Source of the DNA: Fuerstiella sp.
GTDB lineage: Bacteria > Planctomycetota > Planctomycetia > Planctomycetales > Planctomycetaceae
NCBI GenBank assembly: GCA_022447225.1
Contig: JAKVAZ010000002.1
Location: 1-64,000 of the forward strand
Length of the DNA stretch: 64,000 nucleotides
Reading direction: 5' to 3'
Position 1 is the stretch's first letter. Each line of letters starts with the position of its first letter. Positions 1 to 7,794 of the stretch are shown here, one piece after another. Below the pieces are notes generated by a model. The model did not search any database, had not been told where the DNA came from, and saw nothing but the letters and a program-made list of their open reading frames with translations. The position numbers were made by a program, and so were the translations under genes.

Positions 1-46
1 CGCCTGTTTGTGGTCACAATCGTGATGCGGGCAGTGCGGGGGGTTA

Positions 47-1360
47 TCAGTTTCCGCTATTCTGATCGACAGCCTCGCACAACTGAAGCTTGACCCTGTT
101 TTCTTCACTCATTAATCGGGCCATGCTTTGCGATTGAGGTGACAAGACGGAGTCCTGCTGGTGCTGCTGGTCTGCCGGCAGACGGATGACGGTTGCCGTG
201 AACGGTGGGTTTGAACTGCAATGATCTGTCAATCCCAGTGCGTTGGCTGATCGAGTTGTCACCATCGGCAGGAGGTCGGCTGCTGATACATCTTTGGTGC
301 GCGATGCCAGGAATTGAATTTCTTTCCAGATTGACAGGTCCGGATTTGAGCTGCGTCCGTCGGTTCCCAGGATGACTGTCCCGCCGGCCGCCTGAATCTG
401 CTGCCACGGGTGAGGGGCATGACCAAAATAGTGGTGAGTGCGCGGGCAGTAAACGACCGCGATCTGAGGATGCTGACCCAGAAACGCAATTTCTGTGTCG
501 GTCAGATAATTGCAGTGGACGGCCAGGGCGCGAGGCAGTTCTGCCAGCTTTTCCAGGTAACGCATCACGGTGCTGCCGCGGGGCAGTATATCAGGATCCC
601 ACAAATCCATTTGTCTGAGAAATTCGACGAATCGTCCGGTACCCGTATCGAGCAATTCCAGTTCGTCGGTGGTTTCTGCCAGGTGCATGGCAAGCGGTGC
701 GGAATGAGAGGCACAGGTATCCACAGCAGCTTCGAACAGCTCCGGGTTGACACTGTACGGGGCATGCGGACTTACACCCGCCTGGACCGAACCTGACTTG
801 GTGGGATTACTCAGTTGATTGAGATGGTCATTCATTGTGGCAATTCGGTCCGGGATCTGGTCCGGCAGCAGGCCAATCAGTTCCCGAAAACTCACCACTT
901 CCACGGACGGGTCACGCAGCAGTTCGACGGCGTGGTCGGACGTGGTGATTTCGCCAATGGCGGTGACCGCATGACGGTGGCATTCGGTGAGGCCCGTGCG
1001 AATGCCGTCACTGGCAGCGGTACTGTGTTCAATCCTCCAGCGTATCACCGACCAGACCCAATCCGGAAACGGGACTGCCGGGCCGATTGGTTCGTGCAGG
1101 GTTGAGAATTCCAGGTGTGTGTGTGCATTCAGCAGAGCGGGGATCACGGCCACCGGAAGGATCCGGTCGATCTCATCGGCTGGCACCGATGAATGGTCGA
1201 CAGGTTGTCCACCGCAGTATCTGATGCGGACATTTCGGACCGGTGGCCGATTCGGCGGGTACCACCAGGCAACATCGATGGTTTGTTCATCGGATGCAGG
1301 GGCATTCCAGTCTTCAGCTGCTTGCCGGGCAAGACTGCGGAGATGAGACGATCGAGTCAT
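47..1360 (-). CDS. Amidohydrolase family protein, possibly aminodeoxyfutalosine deaminase-like
   Basis: About 437 residues of the metal-dependent amidohydrolase superfamily (ATZ/TRZ/SsnA-like deaminases). Visible metal and active-site motifs, in order: NAHTHLEF (His 80 and 82), SPHAPYS near residue 210, MHLAE, and LGTDGRSS with the conserved Asp. The reading frame extends to 1423, but the ATG at 1360 is preferred because it follows the mraY stop by 10 nt and avoids overlapping it. It therefore appears co-transcribed with mraY. Family members deaminate adenine-like or triazine substrates; in menaquinone biosynthesis a related enzyme deaminates aminodeoxyfutalosine. That specific substrate is an inference from overall resemblance, with no other mqn gene in view. 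Confidence 0.75.
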   Translation of the reverse strand: MTRSSHLRSLARQAAEDWNAPASDEQTIDVAWWYPPNRPPVRNVRIRYCGGQPVDHSSVPADEIDRILPVAVIPALLNAHTHLEFSTLHEPIGPAVPFPDWVWSVIRWRIEHSTAASDGIRTGLTECHRHAVTAIGEITTSDHAVELLRDPSVEVVSFRELIGLLPDQIPDRIATMNDHLNQLSNPTKSGSVQAGVSPHAPYSVNPELFEAAVDTCASHSAPLAMHLAETTDELELLDTGTGRFVEFLRQMDLWDPDILPRGSTVMRYLEKLAELPRALAVHCNYLTDTEIAFLGQHPQIAVVYCPRTHHYFGHAPHPWQQIQAAGGTVILGTDGRSSNPDLSIWKEIQFLASRTKDVSAADLLPMVTTRSANALGLTDHCSSNPPFTATVIRLPADQQHQQDSVLSPQSQSMARLMSEENRVKLQLCEAVDQNSGN

Positions 1361-1370
1361 ACTCAGGCGC

Positions 1371-2474
1371 TCAGTGCAGTTTGAGGCTGGCGATTCCCAC
1401 GATTGCCAGCAATGCCGATCCAATCCAGAAGCGAGTCACGATCTTGATTTCGTGGTCACCACGAAACAGGAAGTGATTGTGTAACGGACTGCAGAGTATC
1501 AGCCGGCGTCCGGTGAGATGAAACCAACCGACCTGAAAAATCACACTCAGCGTTTCCAGCACGAATATTCCTCCCACGATCACCAGTAATGCTTCCTGAC
1601 GAATAATGAGAGCCGACAGTGCCAGCAAACCACCGATGGGCAATGATCCTGCATCGCCCATGAACACCTGTGCCGGATAACAGTTGAACCACAGAAACCC
1701 CAGCATGGCGCCCACCATGGCACCCAGGATGATGGTGAGTTCTCCGGCCCCGCTGATGTACGGAATCATCAAATAGTCGGCCATGACTCGATGACCGCAC
1801 AGATAGGTGAGTGCGACAAACGCCGATCCGGCAAAGATGGTGCAGCCGGTGGCGAGTCCATCGAGTCCATCGGTGAGATTCACGGCATTGGAGGTACCAA
1901 CCAGTACCAAAATTCCCCATCCGATGAACCACGGTCCCAGAGCGATTGCCGCATTTCCCAGCGGCCAGACCAGTGAGGTGCCAAGTGTTTGATGTCTTTG
2001 TTCCAGCCAGATCAGCACCACCGCCACCGCTGCCACGAACAGCTGACCCGTGAGTTTTTGGCGGACGGTGAGACCTTTGAGTGTTGTGGTCAGTTTGGTC
2101 CAGTCGTCGAGTGCTCCCAGTCCCGTCAAAGACACCAGAACAAAAATGCCGGTCAGCACATAGCGACTTGACAGATCGGCCCAGATGAGTGACGAGAAAA
2201 GGACGGCGGCCATTACGAAGACGCCCCCCATTGTGGGAGTGTCATTCTTGTCGGCCTGCAGTTCATCCAGCCGTTCGGAGTCGCTGTGAACCCGCTCTCG
2301 AAACCGTGTTTTTAGCAGCCGGATGGCGACCGGTCCCAGGACCAGAGCCAGTAGAAACGCCGAGAAGCTGGCAGCTGCCGTGCGCGCAGTCAGATAGACA
2401 TGGGAATCACCCGTCGTGCGGGATTCCAGTTCCTTCAGCAGGGGGCTGAACGACTGCACAAACCACAGAAACAT
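1371..2474 (-). CDS. mraY: Phospho-N-acetylmuramoyl-pentapeptide-transferase
   Basis: Polytopic membrane enzyme (367 residues, normal family length) that moves phospho-MurNAc-pentapeptide from UDP to undecaprenyl phosphate, forming lipid I for peptidoglycan. Diagnostic motifs: TPTMGG near residue 79, the catalytic DDWTK (Asp 123/124), NLTDGLDGLATG (199-210), and FMGDAGS (271-277). The usual C-terminal HHH motif reads LHNHF (332-334), so the middle histidine is asparagine. About ten hydrophobic segments can be counted. It lies outside a dcw cluster, paired only with the downstream amidohydrolase. Its presence argues that this organism makes lipid-linked peptidoglycan precursor. Confidence 0.96.
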   Translation of the reverse strand: MFLWFVQSFSPLLKELESRTTGDSHVYLTARTAAASFSAFLLALVLGPVAIRLLKTRFRERVHSDSERLDELQADKNDTPTMGGVFVMAAVLFSSLIWADLSSRYVLTGIFVLVSLTGLGALDDWTKLTTTLKGLTVRQKLTGQLFVAAVAVVLIWLEQRHQTLGTSLVWPLGNAAIALGPWFIGWGILVLVGTSNAVNLTDGLDGLATGCTIFAGSAFVALTYLCGHRVMADYLMIPYISGAGELTIILGAMVGAMLGFLWFNCYPAQVFMGDAGSLPIGGLLALSALIIRQEALLVIVGGIFVLETLSVIFQVGWFHLTGRRLILCSPLHNHFLFRGDHEIKIVTRFWIGSALLAIVGIASLKLH

Positions 2475-2613
2475 AGGAAATTAAAAGCGGTATCGCACAG
2501 GAGGCAGGGAAATCGGGCAAGAACGCCCGGAGTTTGACGAAATCCGGATATTGCCGATACCCCAACTGCCAGCCGATGAAACACGACAATGGTCGGAATC
2601 CGGTTGCCGGCGA

Positions 2614-3915
2614 TTAACGACGGATGGCCCACAGAGCCTCAAACGTACGCAGATAAATCGTTCCGTTGGCGATGACAGGAGAAGCGGACATGTCTTCGCC
2701 GATTTCGTTCTGAGCTGCGATTTCGAATTTTCTTCCGGCTTTGACGACAGTGATTTTTCCGTCGCGGGCTGTCAGATAAAGATGTCCGTCGGCGTACAGA
2801 GGAGAGGCGCGGTGACGGTTGTCGTGGGTTCGCTTCATGTAGATTTCTTCGCCCGTTTGACGGTCGAGGGCCAGCAGGATTCCGTTTTCGCGGCAAAGGT
2901 AAACGGTGTCCCCGTGAATCAGTGGCGAAGGGACATCCGGGGTGTTTCTGTTCCGGACCCAGAGAATGTTGTCCTGATTCCCGGCCAGATCACCGCTTCC
3001 ATCTGCCCGGATTGCATAGACCGGGCCATTTTTGGCTGTCGGACACACGATGATTCCGTCGGCAGCTCCGGTTGAGGCGACGAATCGAAGTGTCGGGTGA
3101 TAGGGACGTTGAGGATCATCACGCGGATTAAGACCACCCAGTCGCCAGACTTCGCTTCCGTCGTCCGGAGAATACGCCACGGTGTAGTCGGCTCCGTGCG
3201 TGATCAGATAGGTCAAACCTCCGAAGTCGTACAGCATGGGGGAGGCATAAGAGTGTTCATTTTCCTGGGAGGCGCCGGTGACCCGGTCCACCTGCCACAG
3301 GTGATCTCCGCTGTTCGCATCGATCGCGGCTACCACGGCTTCCTGTGTGTCAGGATTTCCGTCGCCATGAATCATCTGCAGAAACAGTCGGTCCTCATGA
3401 AGCACCGGGGTTGCCGACATTCCGAAAGCGATATCGAATTTGCCGTATCGGTCCTGGAGGTCCAGTTTCCAGACGAGTTTTCCTTTGGTGGTAAAACAGG
3501 CCAAATCGCCGGTAGCCATACAGCACCAGACGAAGTTTCCGTCGCTGATTGGTGATGGCGACGCTGAGTTGCCTTCGTCTCCGCGGGCGTCTTTGTTTCC
3601 TCGGCCAACTTCACGACGCCACTGCTCCTGACCGTCTGTACCCACACAGATCAGCAACAGACTTTCACCATCAATCGAGGTCACAAAAACCTGATCATCC
3701 CATACGGCTGGTGTGGCACCGGCCGGTCCCGGCAGCGCTAACCGCCAGGCAACGTTGATGTCCCGCGACCAGTTGATCGGAAGATTGGTTTCCGTGGAAA
3801 TGCCGTTGCTGGTGGGACCACGCCACGATCCCCAGTTATCTGCCACGGCCGTTTGAAGAATGATTGTCAGCGTCAGGACTGCACTCAGGTGGTTCTTGAG
3901 TTTCATGAGAGACAT
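2614..3915 (-). CDS. Secreted PQQ-like beta-propeller repeat protein
   Basis: 433 residues. An N-terminal signal peptide (MKLKNHLSAVLTLTIILQTAVA) precedes NWGSWRGPTSNGIS, a typical start of planctomycete exported quinoprotein-like propellers. Blades follow with recurring patterns such as GATPAVWDDQVFVTS, SYASPMLYDFGGLTYLIT, SPLIHGDTVYLC and ASPVIANGTIYLRT. These repeats are characteristic of BamB/PQQ-enzyme propellers, but I see no dehydrogenase catalytic residues, so a binding or scaffold role outside the cytoplasm is more likely than catalysis. The gene stands alone, separated by 139 nt from mraY. Start may be 3915 or the in-frame ATG at 3906. Confidence 0.8.
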   Translation of the reverse strand: MSLMKLKNHLSAVLTLTIILQTAVADNWGSWRGPTSNGISTETNLPINWSRDINVAWRLALPGPAGATPAVWDDQVFVTSIDGESLLLICVGTDGQEQWRREVGRGNKDARGDEGNSASPSPISDGNFVWCCMATGDLACFTTKGKLVWKLDLQDRYGKFDIAFGMSATPVLHEDRLFLQMIHGDGNPDTQEAVVAAIDANSGDHLWQVDRVTGASQENEHSYASPMLYDFGGLTYLITHGADYTVAYSPDDGSEVWRLGGLNPRDDPQRPYHPTLRFVASTGAADGIIVCPTAKNGPVYAIRADGSGDLAGNQDNILWVRNRNTPDVPSPLIHGDTVYLCRENGILLALDRQTGEEIYMKRTHDNRHRASPLYADGHLYLTARDGKITVVKAGRKFEIAAQNEIGEDMSASPVIANGTIYLRTFEALWAIRR

Positions 3916-4103
3916 CGATCGCTGTGAAAAATGAAAATCAATGGTTTGAAGGGGAGGGGGAAAACCGAATCCTCCTTCACAGGCAACAGATTATCAGTGC
4001 CTGCAGGGAAATCACAACAAACAGCGGATGATTCCTGCGGGTCCGCTTTCGATCAGCTGCTGCCGAATCATTTCGGCCGTGTTGAAAGAGAAAAAGTTCT
4101 GTC

Positions 4104-4128
4104 GTCCGGCAATCACTGATTGCCGGAC
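4104..4128 (-). terminator. Hairpin terminator after the RluA-type gene
   Basis: A perfect 10-bp stem (GTCCGGCAAT / ATTGCCGGAC) with a 5-nt loop lies about 45 nt past the stop of the minus-strand pseudouridine synthase gene. On the minus strand it is followed after 8 nt by TTTTTCTCTTT. The offset U-tract makes it weaker than a canonical intrinsic terminator. Confidence 0.5.
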
Positions 4129-4173
4129 ATTCAAGGGTTGCCTGGTGGAACCAGCACGATCGCCCGGCCACAA

Positions 4174-5169
4174 CTATTGCCCGGCCACATGGAGTCTGTT
4201 CAGGAACCGTTGCATGTCCGGGGGCCAGGACGTGTGAAAGTCGAGGATCCGACTGGTTTTCGGATGTCTGATTCGCAGGACAGAGGCGTGCAGCGCCAGT
4301 CGTGGTGAGCCACTGCTGTCTTCCAGCGGAGCATTCATTGGGCCGCGATATTTGATGTCGCCGCAGACCGGATGTGCCAGTTCCGCCAGATGAATTCGGA
4401 TTTGATTCGTTCGTCCTGTTTCCAGCGTACATTCCAGTTCACTGTGTTGGCCCAGTTTTCTTAAGGTTCGAATGTGGGTCACTGCCTGTTGGCCGATCGA
4501 CATGTCGGAAGTGCTGCCTCGAAGCCCGTCGCCTCGATTCCGGATGAGCTGTGAGGTCACGGTTTGGTCGGTCACGGTTCCGGGAATGATGCACAGGTAC
4601 TTGCGGACGGCCTGATGTTCAGCGAATTGACTGATAATCTGCTGCTGGGCCTGCTCGTTTCGGGCAAACACGACCAGACCACTGGTATCCCGATCGATTC
4701 GGTGGACCGACAACAGTCGCGGCAGCTTTTGACGCAATCGCTGTCCGGTCCGGTGAGCAGCGTGTCTGGCAATCAGTCGAGCGACCGATTCATCCAGCGT
4801 TGGTTGTGCTCGACGACGTGACACAGACCAGTTGAGCTCGGCAGGACGGCGCAGCGTGGTCATCCCGGACGGTTTCTCTGCAATCACCAGTTGGTGATCG
4901 ACATACCGTACCGTGACATCGTCATCGGTGGCCGGTGGTGTCAGTGGCTGACCGCAGACCTGAATCGTTTCACCAGATGTCAGTGTGCGACCTTCATCGA
5001 TACACAGGACTCCATTGATTGCGATCAGTCGCGCCCGCAGCAGACGGCGCACTTCTTTCCATGATTTTCCCGGCATGTGCTGACGTAATTCAGCCAGGAT
5101 TTTTCCCGGTTGTTCCGCTTTAATTTTGAACTGCAGTTCAACGGGTGGCACGGTCAGCAGTCTGTACAA
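4174..5169 (-). CDS. RluA-family 23S rRNA/tRNA pseudouridine synthase
   Basis: 331-residue enzyme that isomerises uridine to pseudouridine in RNA. An S4 RNA-binding domain is visible at about residues 33-75 (KSWKEVRRLLRARLIAINGVL). The catalytic motif HRIDRDTSGLVVFAR (156-170) has the nucleophilic Asp at 160. GRTNQIRIHLAELAHPVCGD near the C-terminus is also typical of RluA/RluC/RluD. The target uridine cannot be read from sequence. The frame opens with TTG at 5169; a GTG at 5151 is an alternative and there is no clear Shine-Dalgarno for either. A hairpin terminator follows the gene. Confidence 0.88.
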   Translation of the reverse strand: MYRLLTVPPVELQFKIKAEQPGKILAELRQHMPGKSWKEVRRLLRARLIAINGVLCIDEGRTLTSGETIQVCGQPLTPPATDDDVTVRYVDHQLVIAEKPSGMTTLRRPAELNWSVSRRRAQPTLDESVARLIARHAAHRTGQRLRQKLPRLLSVHRIDRDTSGLVVFARNEQAQQQIISQFAEHQAVRKYLCIIPGTVTDQTVTSQLIRNRGDGLRGSTSDMSIGQQAVTHIRTLRKLGQHSELECTLETGRTNQIRIHLAELAHPVCGDIKYRGPMNAPLEDSSGSPRLALHASVLRIRHPKTSRILDFHTSWPPDMQRFLNRLHVAGQ

Positions 5170-5679
5170 ACAGTAGGGAATCGCAGGCGGTGACGACCAA
5201 ACGTTATCGCAGCGACCATTCAGATGTGTGATTCGGTGTTACCGGGGTTGTTCAATGATCCCTGCTGTGACTGGCGGGTCTGGCGATTGGAGATCGATGA
5301 GTTTTTTGCTGAGGACGCAGTGGAACTTCGATGGTACCAGGTTCGGAGACAGTTGAATTGCAGGGATGCTCATTCGAACCAAATCAACGGTGTTCACAGG
5401 TTGCCGCCCTGATGTATTGCACATGTTGATGGTTTGCGGATGCTTTTCTACCTGGTCACGCAGGTGAGCTCAAGAAACCCCGAATGATTTCGTTTACGAG
5501 TGTTATACAAAGACACGGGTTCAGGTACTGAATGCATGCTGTGGTTTCTGTTTTGAATCGGTATTCCTGACGGAGACTGGTCTTGGCTCGGTCTCCACAT
5601 GGGGGTTAAAACACTCCAAAACCGAGTGCTGCAGCAGTCAGCACCATGATTCGGCATTTTTCGGTCCAGGAGACTGATC
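5170..5679. other. Intergenic stretch without a recognisable gene
   Basis: About 510 nt between divergent genes. It must hold promoters for both sides, but I cannot point to convincing -35/-10 pairs. A short dyad (GGAGAC at 5572-5577, GTCTCC at 5591-5596) is the only structure noted. Short reading frames here resemble no known protein. Confidence 0.5.
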
Positions 5680-6486
5680 GTGAAACGTTTGGCCATTGTT
5701 GGCGTCGATACATTCGTCGGGTCTTCGGCGATGATTTATTTCGACGGTACGCGCGAGGTGAGTGGTGTACAGCTTACCGAACAAACGGCTGTTTCGGATC
5801 TCTGTCGCAGCTGTTCGGACATGATCGTGTGTGGAGACGCTTCCCTGTCATCGTGGGACGAAGCGTTTGGTTGCTTTCAGCGGGATCGTAAACTTATTCC
5901 GGCGTATTGCAGGATGGCTTCGGAGGCCGGCGTCCGTGTCGTGTATATATCCAGCGATGCGATCTTTGGAGGTCCTTGGGTGTTTCACGATGATCATAGT
6001 CCGCAGATTCGAGATGCGCCTGTTGCCCGTCAGCTGCAGTCGATTGAACAGATTGTGCTGAAGAATTCAAGGAACCTTGTGATTCGTACGAATGCAATCG
6101 CGGATGTGAGTGGTTCATGGCTCAATCAGCTTCGGCAGTCGTTCCAGGCAAAGATTCCTCAGCGTCTGCTGGCAAATCAATTTGCCACGCCTCTGGCTGC
6201 CAGTCGGTTCTCACTGCTGCTTGACCACATCCTGCAGACCGATGCTGCCGGAGTCGTGCATCTGGCCGGAGCAGAACGGTTGAGTCCCTGGAATTTTGCC
6301 ACACAGTTGGCCCGGGCAGAATCGGTGAGTGTTCAGTGTGTGGCTCCGTTCATCGCACAGGAGCCTCGGGAACAGTCGTTACGCTGTTCGCGCGCCCGGC
6401 AGGAATTCCGGCTGCGCATGCCAACACTCAGCCAAACCATTACGGAACTCACGATGTCGCCAGCTTCCAGTCGTCGGGTTGCTTAG
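5680..6486 (+). CDS. RmlD-like (dTDP-4-dehydrorhamnose reductase-type) protein, probably catalytically altered
   Basis: 268 residues with GTG start, preceded by CAGGAG at a good distance. The N-terminus (KRLAIVGVDTFVGSS) is a Rossmann strand-turn-helix. YISSDAIFGG matches the S/T-T-D-x-V-F-D-G signature of RmlD-type sugar-nucleotide reductases, and RTNAIA and VVHLAGAERLSPWNFA fit the later parts of that fold. The YxxxK catalytic pair normally found after the SSD motif is not visible; that stretch reads DAPVARQLQSIEQ. Either it binds a nucleotide sugar without the usual chemistry or it uses other residues. It begins a plus-strand series of genes, but a 206-nt gap to the next gene makes co-transcription uncertain. 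Confidence 0.65.
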   Translation: MKRLAIVGVDTFVGSSAMIYFDGTREVSGVQLTEQTAVSDLCRSCSDMIVCGDASLSSWDEAFGCFQRDRKLIPAYCRMASEAGVRVVYISSDAIFGGPWVFHDDHSPQIRDAPVARQLQSIEQIVLKNSRNLVIRTNAIADVSGSWLNQLRQSFQAKIPQRLLANQFATPLAASRFSLLLDHILQTDAAGVVHLAGAERLSPWNFATQLARAESVSVQCVAPFIAQEPREQSLRCSRARQEFRLRMPTLSQTITELTMSPASSRRVA

Positions 6487-6534
6487 CGTTGTCCCGGCCA
6501 CATTGTCAGGGTCCGAATCGTGCAGCATACACTT

Positions 6535-6570
6535 CTGAAGCCCGGCCTTCGCCAGGAAGCCAGGCTTCAG
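6535..6570 (+). other. Stem-loop after the RmlD-like gene
   Basis: CTGAAGCC (6535-6542) pairs with GGCTTCAG (6563-6570), an 8-bp stem 48 nt past the stop codon at 6486. No U-run follows, so intrinsic termination is doubtful; it may be a processing or stabilising hairpin. Confidence 0.3.
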
Positions 6571-6692
6571 TTCGCTCTGACCAGACTTCGTCTGCATCAT
6601 CGGTTTATCGTCGATCTTTATGTCCGAGTTCCGTAGGATATGTGTGATCCACAGTCTGCCTGCTCGTGATCATTGCTACGATAAGGAATCTG

Positions 6693-7706
6693 ATGAGACC
6701 CATGTGCCTGCTGCTGGTCTGGACGCACGCGTCCCTGTTTTTGGCTTACGCTGAAGCCACAGTCATTCGGGTTGGTATGATCGGTCTGGATACCTCGCAC
6801 AGTGTTGCATTCACCAGACTGATCAATGCAGATGATGATGAAACACTGGCGGAAATACGGGTTGTCGCCGCTTATCCTCACGGTTCGCCGGACATCCGCA
6901 GCAGTGTTTCACGGATTCCCGTGTTCACGGCAGAAATGAAAGAGTTGGGGATTCAAATCACTCAGGACCTACAATCCCTGATTGATCAGGTTGATGCCGT
7001 GCTGCTGGAAACTAACGATGGCCGACCGCATCTGGAACAGCTTGTTCCGGTGCTCAGGGCCGGCAAACCGTGTTTCATTGACAAACCGCTTGCCGGTTCG
7101 CTTACTGATTGTCTGGCAATATTTGAGCTGTCGCGGCATTACGGGGTTCCTGTGTTCTCGTCATCATCGCTGAGATACACCAGGAAGACTCAGGCCGCTC
7201 GCCATGGGTCTCTCGGAGAGATCACGGGCTGTTCCACCTGGTCTCCCTGTACTCTGGAAAAGACACATCCGGATCTATTTTGGTATGGAATTCACGGCGT
7301 GGAGAGTCTGTTCACTGTCATGGGCACCGGGATTTCCACGGTTACACGTGTGCAGACGGATGACTGCGAACTGGTGACCGGAGTCTGGAACGACGGACGC
7401 ATCGGTACTTTTCGCGGATTGCGTTCCGGCAACCGAGGATATGGTGGCGTCGCATTTGGTACAACGAAAACGGGAAGCATAGGCAGTTATGACGGTTATG
7501 AGGGGCTGGTTGTCGAGATTGCAAAATTCTTTCGCTCTGGTGAAGTGCCGATTGATCCAGGGGAAACGATCGAAATCTATGCATTTATGGAAGCTGCAGA
7601 CGAGAGTAAGCGTCAGGGATTTGTTCCGGTTTCCGTTCGCCGTGTCATTGATCAGGCGACGGTCGAAGCGGCTGCCAGAGTTCAGGCACTCACTGCAGAA
7701 CCTTAG
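6693..7706 (+). CDS. Exported Gfo/Idh/MocA-type oxidoreductase
   Basis: 337 residues. The ATG at 6693 is chosen over an upstream GTG (6666) because AAGGA lies 7 nt before it and a clean signal peptide follows (MRPMCLLLVWTHASLFLAYAEA). The mature protein begins with the dinucleotide-binding strand VIRVGMIGLDTSH. FIDKPLAGS is the local version of the EKP motif of glucose-fructose oxidoreductase/inositol dehydrogenase relatives. A C-terminal Gfo-type substrate domain follows. Such exported relatives are common in planctomycetes but their substrates are mostly unknown. An 88-nt gap separates it from the PSD1-type gene downstream. Confidence 0.8.
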   Translation: MRPMCLLLVWTHASLFLAYAEATVIRVGMIGLDTSHSVAFTRLINADDDETLAEIRVVAAYPHGSPDIRSSVSRIPVFTAEMKELGIQITQDLQSLIDQVDAVLLETNDGRPHLEQLVPVLRAGKPCFIDKPLAGSLTDCLAIFELSRHYGVPVFSSSSLRYTRKTQAARHGSLGEITGCSTWSPCTLEKTHPDLFWYGIHGVESLFTVMGTGISTVTRVQTDDCELVTGVWNDGRIGTFRGLRSGNRGYGGVAFGTTKTGSIGSYDGYEGLVVEIAKFFRSGEVPIDPGETIEIYAFMEAADESKRQGFVPVSVRRVIDQATVEAAARVQALTAEP

Positions 7707-7794
7707 TTATGTCGGTGCGTTCAGTGATTGATCGAATCCGGAAAAATCTGTCGCTGGTGATTGTCTGACAGGAGTTAATTTCAGAAACGAACTG

